Shown: positions 43,583 to 51,304, counted from the stretch's first letter. The stretch: DNA of 64,000 nucleotides from Hymenobacter pini (GCF_020421205.1 NZ_JAIZZH010000003.1:806001-870000); one strand, 5' to 3'. Program-made: numbers and translations. The notes: generated by a model not told the origin, from the letters alone.

Positions 43583-45700
43583 TTAATTCAGGGTTTGCAG
43601 GATGTGGTGCAGCTTCTCGAGCAGCGCGGGTGAATCATGCTGGTCGACCCGGACTCCGGTAATTCGGCCTTTTTTGTCGTAGTCCAGTATCAGGTTGGCG
43701 CGGCCGGTGTCGTCCTGCAGCTGGTACTGCTCGGCGTACTTCTGGTGCCGCACGCATAGTACACTCACTTGGGCAGCCGTTGCCGCTTCGGCAAATTGCT
43801 CATAGAATCCGGCCAGGGCGGGCGGCGCATCCAGGGCAAACTCCACGGGCACCAGGGTAGCCGCGGCCGGCAGTGGTTCCCGCAGCGTCGTCACGGCCGC
43901 CTGCGTCACCTCCGTGGGCGTACCTGTTGGCTGCACCGAGCTGAATGGTACGCTCTTGTTGTAGTACACGGTCACCTGGCCGCGCTGCTCGCCGCGCCGC
44001 AGGTCGTAGCGCAGCGCGTTCTGAATCGGCGTAATCTGGTCTATTTCCGTGCCTGCCTCAGCCAGCACCGTCGCCACGCGGCGTACCTGCTGCACCTGCG
44101 CCGGCGGCAGCTGCCGGATATTCAGCCGGTTTTCCAGCATCGTCAGCTCATCGAACTGTGCTGTCTGCTCCCGCAGTACTTCGCTGAATAATTTTACCGG
44201 CGCGGGAGCCGGCGGCTTGCTCTTCGGGTCGAAGAGGCGCATCTTGTCCCAGGGCGTAAAATCGGGGGCGTTGAGCAGGTAGAGCTGCTGACTGGCCCGC
44301 GTCAGGGCTGTGTACACCCACCGGAAATAGTGCGCGTGCTGCTGCCCCGAGAAGCCCTGAAAATCCACCAGGGCCGTGTGCCAGGTGCCGCCCTGGGCCT
44401 TGTGGCAGGTGATGGCATAGCCGTATTTGGCCCGCACGGCGTGAAAATGCTCGTCCTGGCGCAGAACGTTATTAAACTCCGGGTGCCGTTCGTCCATCTT
44501 GTGCGTTTCCCGGCACCGCCGCACCGCGTCCACGTACAGGGCCTTTACTTCCTCCGAGCGCAGCGCGTTGTCGGGGCTGCCCAGAAAAGAGTCGAGCAGC
44601 AGGCGGTCCGTTTCGTGGTGGGTGCCATCGGGCCGGGTAAGCCGCAGGCGCACCGGCCGCCACGTCAACGCCACATACACAGGTGCCTTATTGACGTGCA
44701 CGCGCACCTGCCGCGTGTAGGGCCTCCCCACGGTCAGCACTGTGGCAAAGTCGCCGTTGTAGAGGGGCGCTTCGGGGTCGAGGTAGTTGTTCTGGGTGAT
44801 GATGATCCGGTCACCCGCGCAGATTTCGCTCTGGCCGGGGAAAAAGTGCGTCCGCACCAGCTTGTTGTACTCCCGCGCCAGGTTGTTGGAGTAGGTAATG
44901 ATGATGGCTTGGTCAGCACGCTCAGGGCTGCCTCCGGCCGCCAAATAAGTCTGCAGCAGCTGACCGGGCGGCACGTCCTGCACGTCGGCGGCGCGGGTGA
45001 GGCGCAGGCCGGCAAAATGCCGGTGGCGCAACGCATCACGCACGGCCGTAGCATTGGCCAGAATGCCGCTGCCGGCCTGCTGGCGTACCACGTCGGTCAG
45101 TTCCACTTCCCGCACGGACACGCCGCCCGCCCCGCCCAGCCGCTCGCTCAGACTGGCCGCGTCCAGGGCCCAAGAGTCCCGGTCACCTACGGGCGGCAGC
45201 TGGGCCCTATCACCCACCAGCAGCAGCTTGTAGCCATTGCGGGCATCGGGCTGCACGTAGCGCAGCAGATCCGTCAGCAGATGCCCGCTTCCCAGCCGAA
45301 AGAACTCCGACTCACTGAACGAGTCGCCTACCATCGAGGCCTCGTCCACCACGAACACCGTCCCGACCGGCGCGGTGTTGCGGGCCAGGTCGAAATAGAA
45401 CTTAAACGACTTGTCGGCATCCTCCTTGCCGTTCTGCAGGGGCTTGAGGCGCGTAAAATCATAAATACCCCGGTGAATCGTGCTGGCTTCCCGCTGGGTC
45501 TGCTGCCGCAGCACGCCCGCCGCCCGGCCCGTGGGGGCCAGCAGCACCGCCGGCTGCTGCAGCTCCGCCAGCAGGGTCTTCAGCAGGAACGTCTTGCCCG
45601 TACCCGCGTAACCCCGTAGCAGGAATATAGGCTCATTAGGGTTGCGCAGGAACTGGCGGAAGGATGAGAGGGCAGCTTGTTGGGCGGGAGTGAGAGTCAT
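43583..45700 (-). CDS. RecD-like SF1 helicase with unusual C-terminal domain
   Basis: This 705-aa protein has Walker A GYAGTGKT (30-37), the motif II region VFVVDEASMVG, motif III LLVGDRAQLPPVGD, a UvrD_C2-type block (YAITCHKAQGGTWHTALVDF) and motif VI-like VYTALTRASQQLYLL, so a 5'-3' RecD/Pif1-type DNA helicase is likely. About 200 residues follow that I cannot assign (KLFSEVLREQTAQFDELTML ... KGRITGVRVDQHDSPALLEK). Its ATG overlaps the stop of the preceding gene (ATGA), so the two proteins are translationally coupled. Confidence 0.88.
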   Translation of the reverse strand: MTLTPAQQAALSSFRQFLRNPNEPIFLLRGYAGTGKTFLLKTLLAELQQPAVLLAPTGRAAGVLRQQTQREASTIHRGIYDFTRLKPLQNGKEDADKSFKFYFDLARNTAPVGTVFVVDEASMVGDSFSESEFFRLGSGHLLTDLLRYVQPDARNGYKLLLVGDRAQLPPVGDRDSWALDAASLSERLGGAGGVSVREVELTDVVRQQAGSGILANATAVRDALRHRHFAGLRLTRAADVQDVPPGQLLQTYLAAGGSPERADQAIIITYSNNLAREYNKLVRTHFFPGQSEICAGDRIIITQNNYLDPEAPLYNGDFATVLTVGRPYTRQVRVHVNKAPVYVALTWRPVRLRLTRPDGTHHETDRLLLDSFLGSPDNALRSEEVKALYVDAVRRCRETHKMDERHPEFNNVLRQDEHFHAVRAKYGYAITCHKAQGGTWHTALVDFQGFSGQQHAHYFRWVYTALTRASQQLYLLNAPDFTPWDKMRLFDPKSKPPAPAPVKLFSEVLREQTAQFDELTMLENRLNIRQLPPAQVQQVRRVATVLAEAGTEIDQITPIQNALRYDLRRGEQRGQVTVYYNKSVPFSSVQPTGTPTEVTQAAVTTLREPLPAAATLVPVEFALDAPPALAGFYEQFAEAATAAQVSVLCVRHQKYAEQYQLQDDTGRANLILDYDKKGRITGVRVDQHDSPALLEKLHHILQTLN

Positions 45701-46557
45701 AGCCAGTTGGGCTTATTTATGAGAAAATTAGAAAGTGTGCTTCTAATTCTCATAAATGCCTCGCTTTCATTTAAATCAAGCAGATTACATTCGATTGCAG
45801 CTTCAGAAGAAGCAAACCTGTGGCTAATTTTATCACGTAATTTTTTAATGTTGTTTATTTCTTTGAAAAGCCTTGGTTCTATAGAGCCATTTTTAAAACC
45901 TTCCTTAAGGTCGTTGTTAACACAATAAGCAAAGAATAATGTCATCTTTTTTACAAAATTCAAATATGCATCAGAGGGCATGGTTGTTTTTTCATGCCAC
46001 TTTTTTTCATTGTCGCCATACATATAAACTGCGGGTCTAATTTTAGTAAGTTTTTTGCTCTCGAAATCCCAAACCCATATCAATTGTTGCTCAGGCATGG
46101 TTTTAATCTTATTTAAGATATCCTTCTCCTTAAGTGAGCAATTTATAATATTCTCTATTTGCAACATTACTAATCTAGCTCCTTCGTAAATATTTCCTAA
46201 TTGCTGTTGCAAATACAATGAACAGTAATCTTTGACTAGCTCGATCTTTAGAGTATTCAAATTTATGGATGCATATACTTGGTTTGCCTCCTCATTTACA
46301 GACGCTGGAATAACAACTGTTTTTCCGTCAATATTGAACAACACTAAATCTATAGGAAGCATTGGCTTCTCCTCCTCGGCTTGTATTAGAGTGGCATGCT
46401 CTTTATTATCCAGCTCCTCTTCTTCAAGTAAGTCATGCACAACTTCAATAGCGCTTAACTTTTTTTTGAGCCTAGCTATTATAGAAGCCTTATTAATAGG
46501 AATTTTAAGTACCTCTATTTGTTGTTCTACTTGCTGAATTTCCTGTAGCGTCATCAT
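45697..46557 (-). CDS. Unknown AT-rich gene between RT and helicase
   Basis: This 286-aa protein is helical, Lys/Glu/Asn/Ile-rich, with no signal peptide. It has an N-terminal coiled coil (EIQQVEQQIEVLKIPINKAS), a beta segment (LVLFNIDGKTVVIPASV), a dense helical C-terminal half and an ending with KKLRDKISHRFASSEAAIEC, which recalls helical RNA/HEPN-like RxxxxH-type motifs (RDKISH) but is not proof. Base composition is strikingly AT-rich against flanks near 60 percent GC, a sign of separate acquisition. No known family recognised. Confidence 0.75.
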   Translation of the reverse strand: MMTLQEIQQVEQQIEVLKIPINKASIIARLKKKLSAIEVVHDLLEEEELDNKEHATLIQAEEEKPMLPIDLVLFNIDGKTVVIPASVNEEANQVYASINLNTLKIELVKDYCSLYLQQQLGNIYEGARLVMLQIENIINCSLKEKDILNKIKTMPEQQLIWVWDFESKKLTKIRPAVYMYGDNEKKWHEKTTMPSDAYLNFVKKMTLFFAYCVNNDLKEGFKNGSIEPRLFKEINNIKKLRDKISHRFASSEAAIECNLLDLNESEAFMRIRSTLSNFLINKPNWL

Positions 46558-46579
46558 GTGAGTCGCAAAACATCTAGTG

Positions 46580-47815
46580 TTATCCTATTCTGCTCAGAAT
46601 CGAAATCAGCATTTCAATTTCTCTATATTCTGGAGAACTTAAGGTCACTAAGCTATGCGCAAATTGTTCAAACGCCACATCCTCTTTGCCTCTCACCATG
46701 CCCAGATACGCAATCTTCCCAGCCAGCACTTTCTCCAACTTAGGAGTGCTACCCTTGTATCGAGCGTGCGCTTTGCTACTACCGTATTTCCGGGTCATTG
46801 CCTTTGACGCCTCTACATAGCCATGCTTCTGCCACACGTGCAACAGAAAGCGAATATCCTGCACGAACTCCCGCGGCACGTTCGGCCGCTCGTTTACTAC
46901 CACCCCGGTTACCTCCTGGCGGGTTTCGGGCGTCTGCAGGCGCTGTTTAGCTGGGTTCTGCTCGTATCCCTCATCAGCTAGTACAGCGTTCAGCTCGGCG
47001 TGGAAAGCGGGCGTGAAGGCCGGCCGCTGACTTGAGAAGGTAATGTCATCGGCGTAGCGCGTGTAGCGGCAACGGTGTTTTTTAGCTAGGGCGCGTAGTT
47101 TGCGGTCCAGCCACACGCACACCACGTTCGTGAGCAAAGGCGACGTAGGCGCGCCCTGCGGCAGGCTGCCCTGGTCGCAGCACAGGTTGGCAATCAGGTG
47201 CGCCGCCTCCTTGGGCAGGTTGAAGGGTGCCAGTTGCAGCACCTTCAGCACCCGGCCCACCCGCGTACTCGAGAAAAAGTCCTTCAGGTCCAGGTTCAGC
47301 ACGAAGCGGCGGCCGGCGTGGGGCTGGGCGTTCGTTAGCACGTTCCGGCCGGGCACGAAGCCGTGGGCGGCCTCGTCGCAGGTCGTAAACGTGGCCGTGA
47401 GGCACAGCAGCAGCAGCCGCTGAATACGCAGCAGGCCGTGTTCAGGCGCCTTGATGTCGCGGAACTGTCCGCGGGTGCGCTTGGGCACCTGAAACGTGCG
47501 GTACCGTTCCTTTTTGTGGTGGGCGTAGTACAGCAGCAGCCCCGGCGCCACCGTCTTGGTGCGCCCTTTGGGGTGCCGCTTCCGGTGCAGCTCCAGCGCC
47601 GAGTTCAGCACCAGCGCCAGGGAGGTAGCATCCGTTACTGCCCGAAAATGCTCCGCCAGTTCCGCCAGCTCCGTGGCCGCCGGCAGCGCCGGCTGTAGTT
47701 TGTCGTCCGTAACGATAAAGCCAGCCAGCGGCTCACCCGGCTGATCAGCTGGGGCACCGGCGGCGGGCTCGTTCTCGTTGGGCGTAGGGGGGAGTTGGTC
47801 AGGCGTTTCGGCCAT
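46580..47815 (-). CDS. Retron-type reverse transcriptase
   Basis: This 411-aa protein has an unusual Pro/Ala/Glu-rich N-terminus (1-60), then a compact RT core: NAxxH motif NAQPH (162-166), LDLKDFF (175-181), QGAPTSP (220-226), catalytic YADD (254-257) and VTG (302-304), followed by an X/thumb region (EFVQDIRFLLHVWQKHG). NAxxH plus VTG are the retron hallmarks and distinguish it from group II intron and DGR enzymes. It would reverse-transcribe an msr-msd RNA encoded just upstream (47816-48161). It ends 22 nt before the AT-rich gene. Confidence 0.9.
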   Translation of the reverse strand: MAETPDQLPPTPNENEPAAGAPADQPGEPLAGFIVTDDKLQPALPAATELAELAEHFRAVTDATSLALVLNSALELHRKRHPKGRTKTVAPGLLLYYAHHKKERYRTFQVPKRTRGQFRDIKAPEHGLLRIQRLLLLCLTATFTTCDEAAHGFVPGRNVLTNAQPHAGRRFVLNLDLKDFFSSTRVGRVLKVLQLAPFNLPKEAAHLIANLCCDQGSLPQGAPTSPLLTNVVCVWLDRKLRALAKKHRCRYTRYADDITFSSQRPAFTPAFHAELNAVLADEGYEQNPAKQRLQTPETRQEVTGVVVNERPNVPREFVQDIRFLLHVWQKHGYVEASKAMTRKYGSSKAHARYKGSTPKLEKVLAGKIAYLGMVRGKEDVAFEQFAHSLVTLSSPEYREIEMLISILSRIG

Positions 47816-48161
47816 GGAAATAGAAAACGAACAGAATAAAGCCCAATGAAAATACCTGGCGGTGTTCTTCTAAGTCTGATACAAAAAGATCAAACAAAAA
47901 CTCAATTAAGAGCAGACAACCAATAATCAAATCAATAATCAACTCAAATCAATTAATCAATAAAATCAACTGATGAGCCGGTTATGATTGCCATTGGGCC
48001 CACCGCCGAAGCAGCGGGTGACGTGCACGGCCCAGCGCCGTACGAGGTAAAAAACCCGGTTGCAGGTACTTTCAAAGAGCGTAACGGCTGCCCCTACTGG
48101 GCAAGCCTGATAATGCATAGCGGATCTGGTGCCGCAAAGATGCTACTGCCAGTGGGAAAAC
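47816..48161 (-). ncRNA. Candidate retron msr-msd RNA region
   Basis: This is 346 nt without a gene, directly upstream of the RT on the same strand, where retron ncRNAs lie. On the minus strand it holds GC-rich stem-loops (TGCCC-AGTAG-GGGCA within 48084-48103; GTACGGC with GCCGTGC within 48020-48045) followed by an AT-rich tract of repeated TTGATT (47921-47972). Two complementary pairs link distant parts: GCCCAATG at 47841-47848 with CATTGGGC at 47992-47999, and GGCGGTG at 47858-47864 with CACCGCC at 48001-48007. They cross, so at most one is the a1/a2 stem. I could not fold it fully. Confidence 0.35.
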
Positions 48162-48575
48162 CTAGTATCCCATGGCGTCGCGAAGCGAGTCAAAGTCGCC
48201 GTTGAAGTCGTCGTAGTCGCCGTACTGCCCATCGGTCAGCGCGTCGAACGTGTCCCGGTCGGCGTCATCCTGGCTGTAGTAGTCGCCCGAGTCGTAGGAA
48301 TCGTAGTCGTCCTCCGCTTCCTGTTCCCGCGCCAACTCAGCCTGCAGCCGGTGCTCCTTCTCGTCCAGCTTCTGCCAAGCAGCATCGGTCATCTGTTCGC
48401 GCAGCTTCGGAAACTGCTGCTGCCAGGCTTCCACATCGGCCCGTTGCAGAGCAAAGTGGTCGAGCACCTGCACGCAGAAATTGAGGTAGCCGGGGTTTTC
48501 GGTCAGCACCTGGCTCACCGTCTGCCCCTGATGACGGCCGAAGGTGAATACGGTATCGAGGGTATAGAAGCGCAT
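48162..48575 (-). CDS. ExoX-C-like domain protein with acidic tail
   Basis: In this 137-aa protein, residues 1-55 (YTLDTVFTFGRHQGQTVSQV, NPGYLNFCVQVLDHF) resemble the small C-terminal domain found after exonuclease X-type enzymes (FGxHxGxTxxxV...DPxYL). A helical segment follows. The last 50 residues are extremely acidic with Asp/Tyr/Gly repeats (EDDYDSYDSGDYYSQDD), like nucleic-acid-mimic tails. It lies between a WYL-type operator and the ncRNA/RT, so it is probably part of the system. Confidence 0.75.
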   Translation of the reverse strand: MRFYTLDTVFTFGRHQGQTVSQVLTENPGYLNFCVQVLDHFALQRADVEAWQQQFPKLREQMTDAAWQKLDEKEHRLQAELAREQEAEDDYDSYDSGDYYSQDDADRDTFDALTDGQYGDYDDFNGDFDSLRDAMGY

Positions 48576-48623
48576 AGTCGTCAGCTACGTGGAAGGAGAG
48601 TGAAGCAAAGCACGGCCGGCCCG

Positions 48624-48640
48624 CTGCAAGATTGCTGCAT
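48624..48640. promoter_or_regulatory. WYL-operator-like site, degenerate copy
   Basis: CTGCAAGATTGCTGCAT, 15 of 17 bases identical to the palindrome at 48862-48878; the flanks (CG and a run of A) also match. It lies 49 bp upstream of the gene starting at 48575. Confidence 0.6.
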
Positions 48641-48650
48641 CGCTGAAAAA

Positions 48651-48815
48651 TTATCCCTGGATCAGAACCACCCGCGCCCCGCGGCAGCGGAAGCACACCC
48701 CAGCTTCCACGTGCCGAAACTCCGGCAGCCGACCCCGCCCCTGGCAGCGCGGACAGGTGATGCTGCGAACAAATGACAGGTTATGGGCGGCGGCAACGGG
48801 CTGGTTTTGCGGCAT
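48651..48815 (-). CDS. Small zinc-ribbon protein (54 aa)
   Basis: Starting at ATG 48815 gives 54 aa (MPQNQPVAAAHN). The second half is CPRCQGRGRLPEF...CFRCRGARVVLIQG: two CxxCxG knuckles spaced by 15 residues, as in DnaJ-type zinc fingers. It is too short to be a chaperone and may bind nucleic acid or a partner protein. A longer frame opens at 48878 but covers the operator. It is the first minus-strand gene after the WYL regulator. Confidence 0.6.
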   Translation of the reverse strand: MPQNQPVAAAHNLSFVRSITCPRCQGRGRLPEFRHVEAGVCFRCRGARVVLIQG

Positions 48816-48861
48816 TGGCACGGGGTTTTGTGTATCGTTGCGACAAACTTCCGCCCCGCCA

Positions 48862-48878
48862 ATGCAGGATTGCTGCAT
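48862..48878. promoter_or_regulatory. WYL-operator-like palindrome ATGCAG-N5-CTGCAT
   Basis: A perfect 6+6 inverted repeat with 5-bp spacer, 25 bp before the WYL gene start and 46 bp before the divergent small gene. Repeated with two changes at 48624-48640. Confidence 0.7.
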
Positions 48879-48903
48879 CGGAAAAAAATCTTTCCATTTT
48901 TTT

Positions 48904-49908
48904 ATGTCTATCAGTAATCAGCTCATCCGCTACCGCACGCTTGACCGGTGCTTCCAACGCCGGCACCACGGCCCCTGGTCCAAGGAGGAGCTGATCGAAG
49001 AGCTCAGTGCTGCCCTGCGCGAGGAGTCCCGAACTGCCCAGAGCGTCAGTCCGCGCACCCTGGCCGAAGACATCCGCAACATGCGCAACGGCATCGGCGG
49101 CGAAGAACCCGCTCCCATCGTCTGCGACGCCGACGGCTACTATTACGAAGACCCGAACTTCAAATACTTCCTAAGCCCAGTCACCGCCGAAGAAACCGAG
49201 GTACTGCAGCAGGTGCTGCTGGTACTGCAGCAGTTTCAGGGCCTAGGCCTGAATGAACCGCTCGACAAGATGGTGCGCCGCGTGAAGAAAAACCTGCGCC
49301 AGGAACGCCCCGCCACCACCCCGGCCCTCGAGTTCGAGCAGGTACCCGCCTACACCGGCACGCAGCACCTGCAGAGCCTGCACCGAGCCATTCACCACCG
49401 CCAGGTACTGCAGCTTACCTACCAATCCTTCGACGCAGCCCGTAGTTGGCAGGAAACGGTGCACCCCTACCTGCTGAAGCAGTACAACCACCGCTGGTTT
49501 TTGATCGGGCTGGCCTCCGGCCGGCCCGGCATCAGCAATTTCGCCCTCGACCGGATTCTGGCCGTAGAATCCGCCGCTGCTCCGACCTTCCAGCCCCCCG
49601 CCACCGACCTGACCGCCCGCTTCGCCGAAATCATTGGCGTTTCATTCTCTCCCGAGGAGCCGGTGCAGGACGTCCACCTGCGCTTTTACCACGACCGTGG
49701 CCAGTACGTGCGCACCAAGCCCCTGCATCCCAGCCAGCAGATAATGCTTCAGGATGGAGAAACCTTGGAGCTGCGCTTACGCCTCCGTCTTAACCGAGAG
49801 CTGGAAACCCAACTCCTGGCCTTCGGGGAAGACGTGGAAGTCCTGGCCCCCGCTGCCCTGCGCACCCGCCTCTACGACCGCCTGCGCTCCGCCCTGACCC
49901 GCTACTAA
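48904..49908 (+). CDS. WYL-domain transcriptional regulator
   Basis: Starting at ATG 48904 (MSISNQLIRYRTLDRCFQRR) gives 334 aa; the longer frame from 48757 covers the operator. Residues 1-75 form a winged-helix DNA-binding region (WSKEELIEELSAALREES, SPRTLAEDIRNMR), 140-230 the WYL domain (HRAIHHRQVLQLTYQSF, HPYLLKQYNHRWFLIGLA, FALDRILAVE) and the rest the WCX domain. WYL regulators control many defence systems (for example BrxR and CapW) and sense nucleic-acid ligands. Divergent from the RT/helicase cluster, it most likely represses it. Confidence 0.93.
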   Translation: MSISNQLIRYRTLDRCFQRRHHGPWSKEELIEELSAALREESRTAQSVSPRTLAEDIRNMRNGIGGEEPAPIVCDADGYYYEDPNFKYFLSPVTAEETEVLQQVLLVLQQFQGLGLNEPLDKMVRRVKKNLRQERPATTPALEFEQVPAYTGTQHLQSLHRAIHHRQVLQLTYQSFDAARSWQETVHPYLLKQYNHRWFLIGLASGRPGISNFALDRILAVESAAAPTFQPPATDLTARFAEIIGVSFSPEEPVQDVHLRFYHDRGQYVRTKPLHPSQQIMLQDGETLELRLRLRLNRELETQLLAFGEDVEVLAPAALRTRLYDRLRSALTRY

Positions 49909-49950
49909 GGTCAATTTTCATCTATTTATAGATTTTCCCACCAAAAACAG

Positions 49951-49983
49951 AAACGGCCAGCCTCATAACGAGGCTGGCCGTTT
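49951..49983. terminator. Bidirectional terminator
   Basis: AAACGGCCAGCCTC / GAGGCTGGCCGTTT, 14-bp perfect stem with a 5-nt loop, between convergent genes ending at 49908 and 50011. Confidence 0.92.
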
Positions 49984-50010
49984 CGTTGACGAGTGGAACA
50001 TCCAGAGCCG

Positions 50011-50460
50011 CTACCCATCCATCTGCTCTGGTGCCTGAGCCTGCGGAGAAATGTTGTCAACTACCTGCGGCGGACTGGGCACCACGATAACAATCGGGGT
50101 ACCTGCCGCTACTTCGCCAAACAGCGGGTCTGTTGAGAGCGGCTGACCGCCGTTGCCATCGGGAATCTGGTTGAAAATCACCAGCTCCTCGCCCGGCGTG
50201 CTCCCGGCCAGCGCGGCCGTAAGCTGCGCCGGCGTGACGAGTTGCTGCAGGTCGTGTACCAGTATCGTTTGCGTGCTCACGTCCACGTTGTAGAGCTGAT
50301 TCAGCGCGTTCATCTGGGCGGCGGCGTCATCCGCCACGCCCAGCGCATCAACGAGCTTTTGCGCGTAGCGCCGGGCCTTCGCATCAGCCGAGGCCCGCAT
50401 TCGAATAGCCCGCTTCATGCGGGTGCGAAATTGGCGTTGATAAGCAGTTAGAGTTGCCAT
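50011..50460 (-). CDS. Hypothetical protein (149 aa)
   Basis: Starts at ATG 50460 (MATLTAYQRQFRTRMKRAIR). It has a very basic helical N-terminus, an Ala-rich helix (QKLVDALGVADDAAAQMNAL), beta segments and a Pro-rich end (VVPSPPQVV). Family not recognised. It lies downstream of the conserved gene at 50564 and shares its strand. Confidence 0.6.
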   Translation of the reverse strand: MATLTAYQRQFRTRMKRAIRMRASADAKARRYAQKLVDALGVADDAAAQMNALNQLYNVDVSTQTILVHDLQQLVTPAQLTAALAGSTPGEELVIFNQIPDGNGGQPLSTDPLFGEVAAGTPIVIVVPSPPQVVDNISPQAQAPEQMDG

Positions 50461-50507
50461 CTGTTTTAAGATGTGAGATGTTAGAGATGAGAACGGAGAC
50501 AAAAGTC

Positions 50508-50549
50508 GGTGAGCAGTAGAAGGCCATGACGCCTACTGTACTGCTCACC
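50508..50549 (-). terminator. Hairpin terminator
   Basis: GGTGAGCAGT (50508-50517) and ACTGCTCACC (50540-50549) form a 10-bp stem; on the minus strand GACTTTTG follows. It lies just past the stop of the gene at 50564. Confidence 0.75.
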
Positions 50550-50563
50550 GTCTTCGGTCTACA

Positions 50564-51304
50564 TTAGCTCACGGCCACCACGCTCAGGGCGTTGTAGGCG
50601 TTGCTGTTGAGCGGGTAGAACTTGCCGTTGAGCTGCTGGAAGAAATCCACGCCCACGGCCACCACCAGCGCCTCATCGGCCGCGGCGGCACGCACGAGCT
50701 GCAGCGCCTCGGCCGGCCGCACGCCGTTGCTCAGCGGCAGCTCCACGGTGCTGGCCTCGGCGCTGGCTACCGTGCCCGTCTCGAAGTTGATGGCGCCCAC
50801 GGCCGCCGTGATGCGGTAGTGGGTAGCGCCCTGGGGCGCGGCCACGTCCCGCGACGGGTTCAACTCGCCCAGCTCCACCGTGTGATTGCCGGTGGCCCGG
50901 TCCAGCGTGGCCTGCACGCTGCCATAATAGGTGCTCGAGAAGGCCGAGCCCGCATTGAAGTCGAAGCCCACCAGCGCCGGCAGGTTCTCCGGCAGAATCT
51001 GCCGGCCGCCACGGTCGCTGTCCTCATCCATGTTGAGGATTTCCTTCATCTTCTGGGCCAGGCGCGACACCATCAGACGGTCGGAGGCCAGCACCACCAC
51101 GCGACGCAAGGCGTCCCGCACCAGCTTGCCGGCCTTGGCCGCCGTGCTGAATTCGCTGGCGTTTTCCCGTACGCGCTGCATCGAGGCGGACGAGTTGAAT
51201 TGGCTCTTGTTCGAGCCCTGTTTTTGGCGCACCGTGCCGTCCTTCGCAAAAACGACGCCGCCCACGGTGCCACTGATCTGGATTACGCCGGTCTGACGTG
51301 CCAT
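50564..51304 (-). CDS. Conserved Bacteroidota mobile-element protein (MARQTG family)
   Basis: Starting at ATG 51304 gives 246 aa. The N-terminus MARQTGVIQISGTVGGVVFA and the segment RVRENASEFSTAAKAGKLVR place it in a family seen repeatedly in Bacteroidota near integrases and mobile islands, whose role is unknown to me. The C-terminal half is beta-rich (ATHYRITAAVGAINFETGTV). It is the gene next to the recombinase and may be cargo or a structural protein. Confidence 0.7.
   Translation of the reverse strand: MARQTGVIQISGTVGGVVFAKDGTVRQKQGSNKSQFNSSASMQRVRENASEFSTAAKAGKLVRDALRRVVVLASDRLMVSRLAQKMKEILNMDEDSDRGGRQILPENLPALVGFDFNAGSAFSSTYYGSVQATLDRATGNHTVELGELNPSRDVAAPQGATHYRITAAVGAINFETGTVASAEASTVELPLSNGVRPAEALQLVRAAAADEALVVAVGVDFFQQLNGKFYPLNSNAYNALSVVAVS

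Noticed and set aside
44330..45619. Plus-strand open frame of 429 codons over the helicase
   Set aside because: Antisense to conserved helicase motifs; His/Gln/Arg-rich with no family character.
45697..46557. Confident HEPN toxin call
   Set aside because: Only a single RDKISH segment supports it and spacing differs from the usual Rx4-6H context; left as unknown.
46580..47815. Diversity-generating retroelement or group II intron RT
   Set aside because: No template/variable repeat pair or C-type lectin target was seen, and NAxxH plus VTG fit retron RTs; no maturase or En domain.
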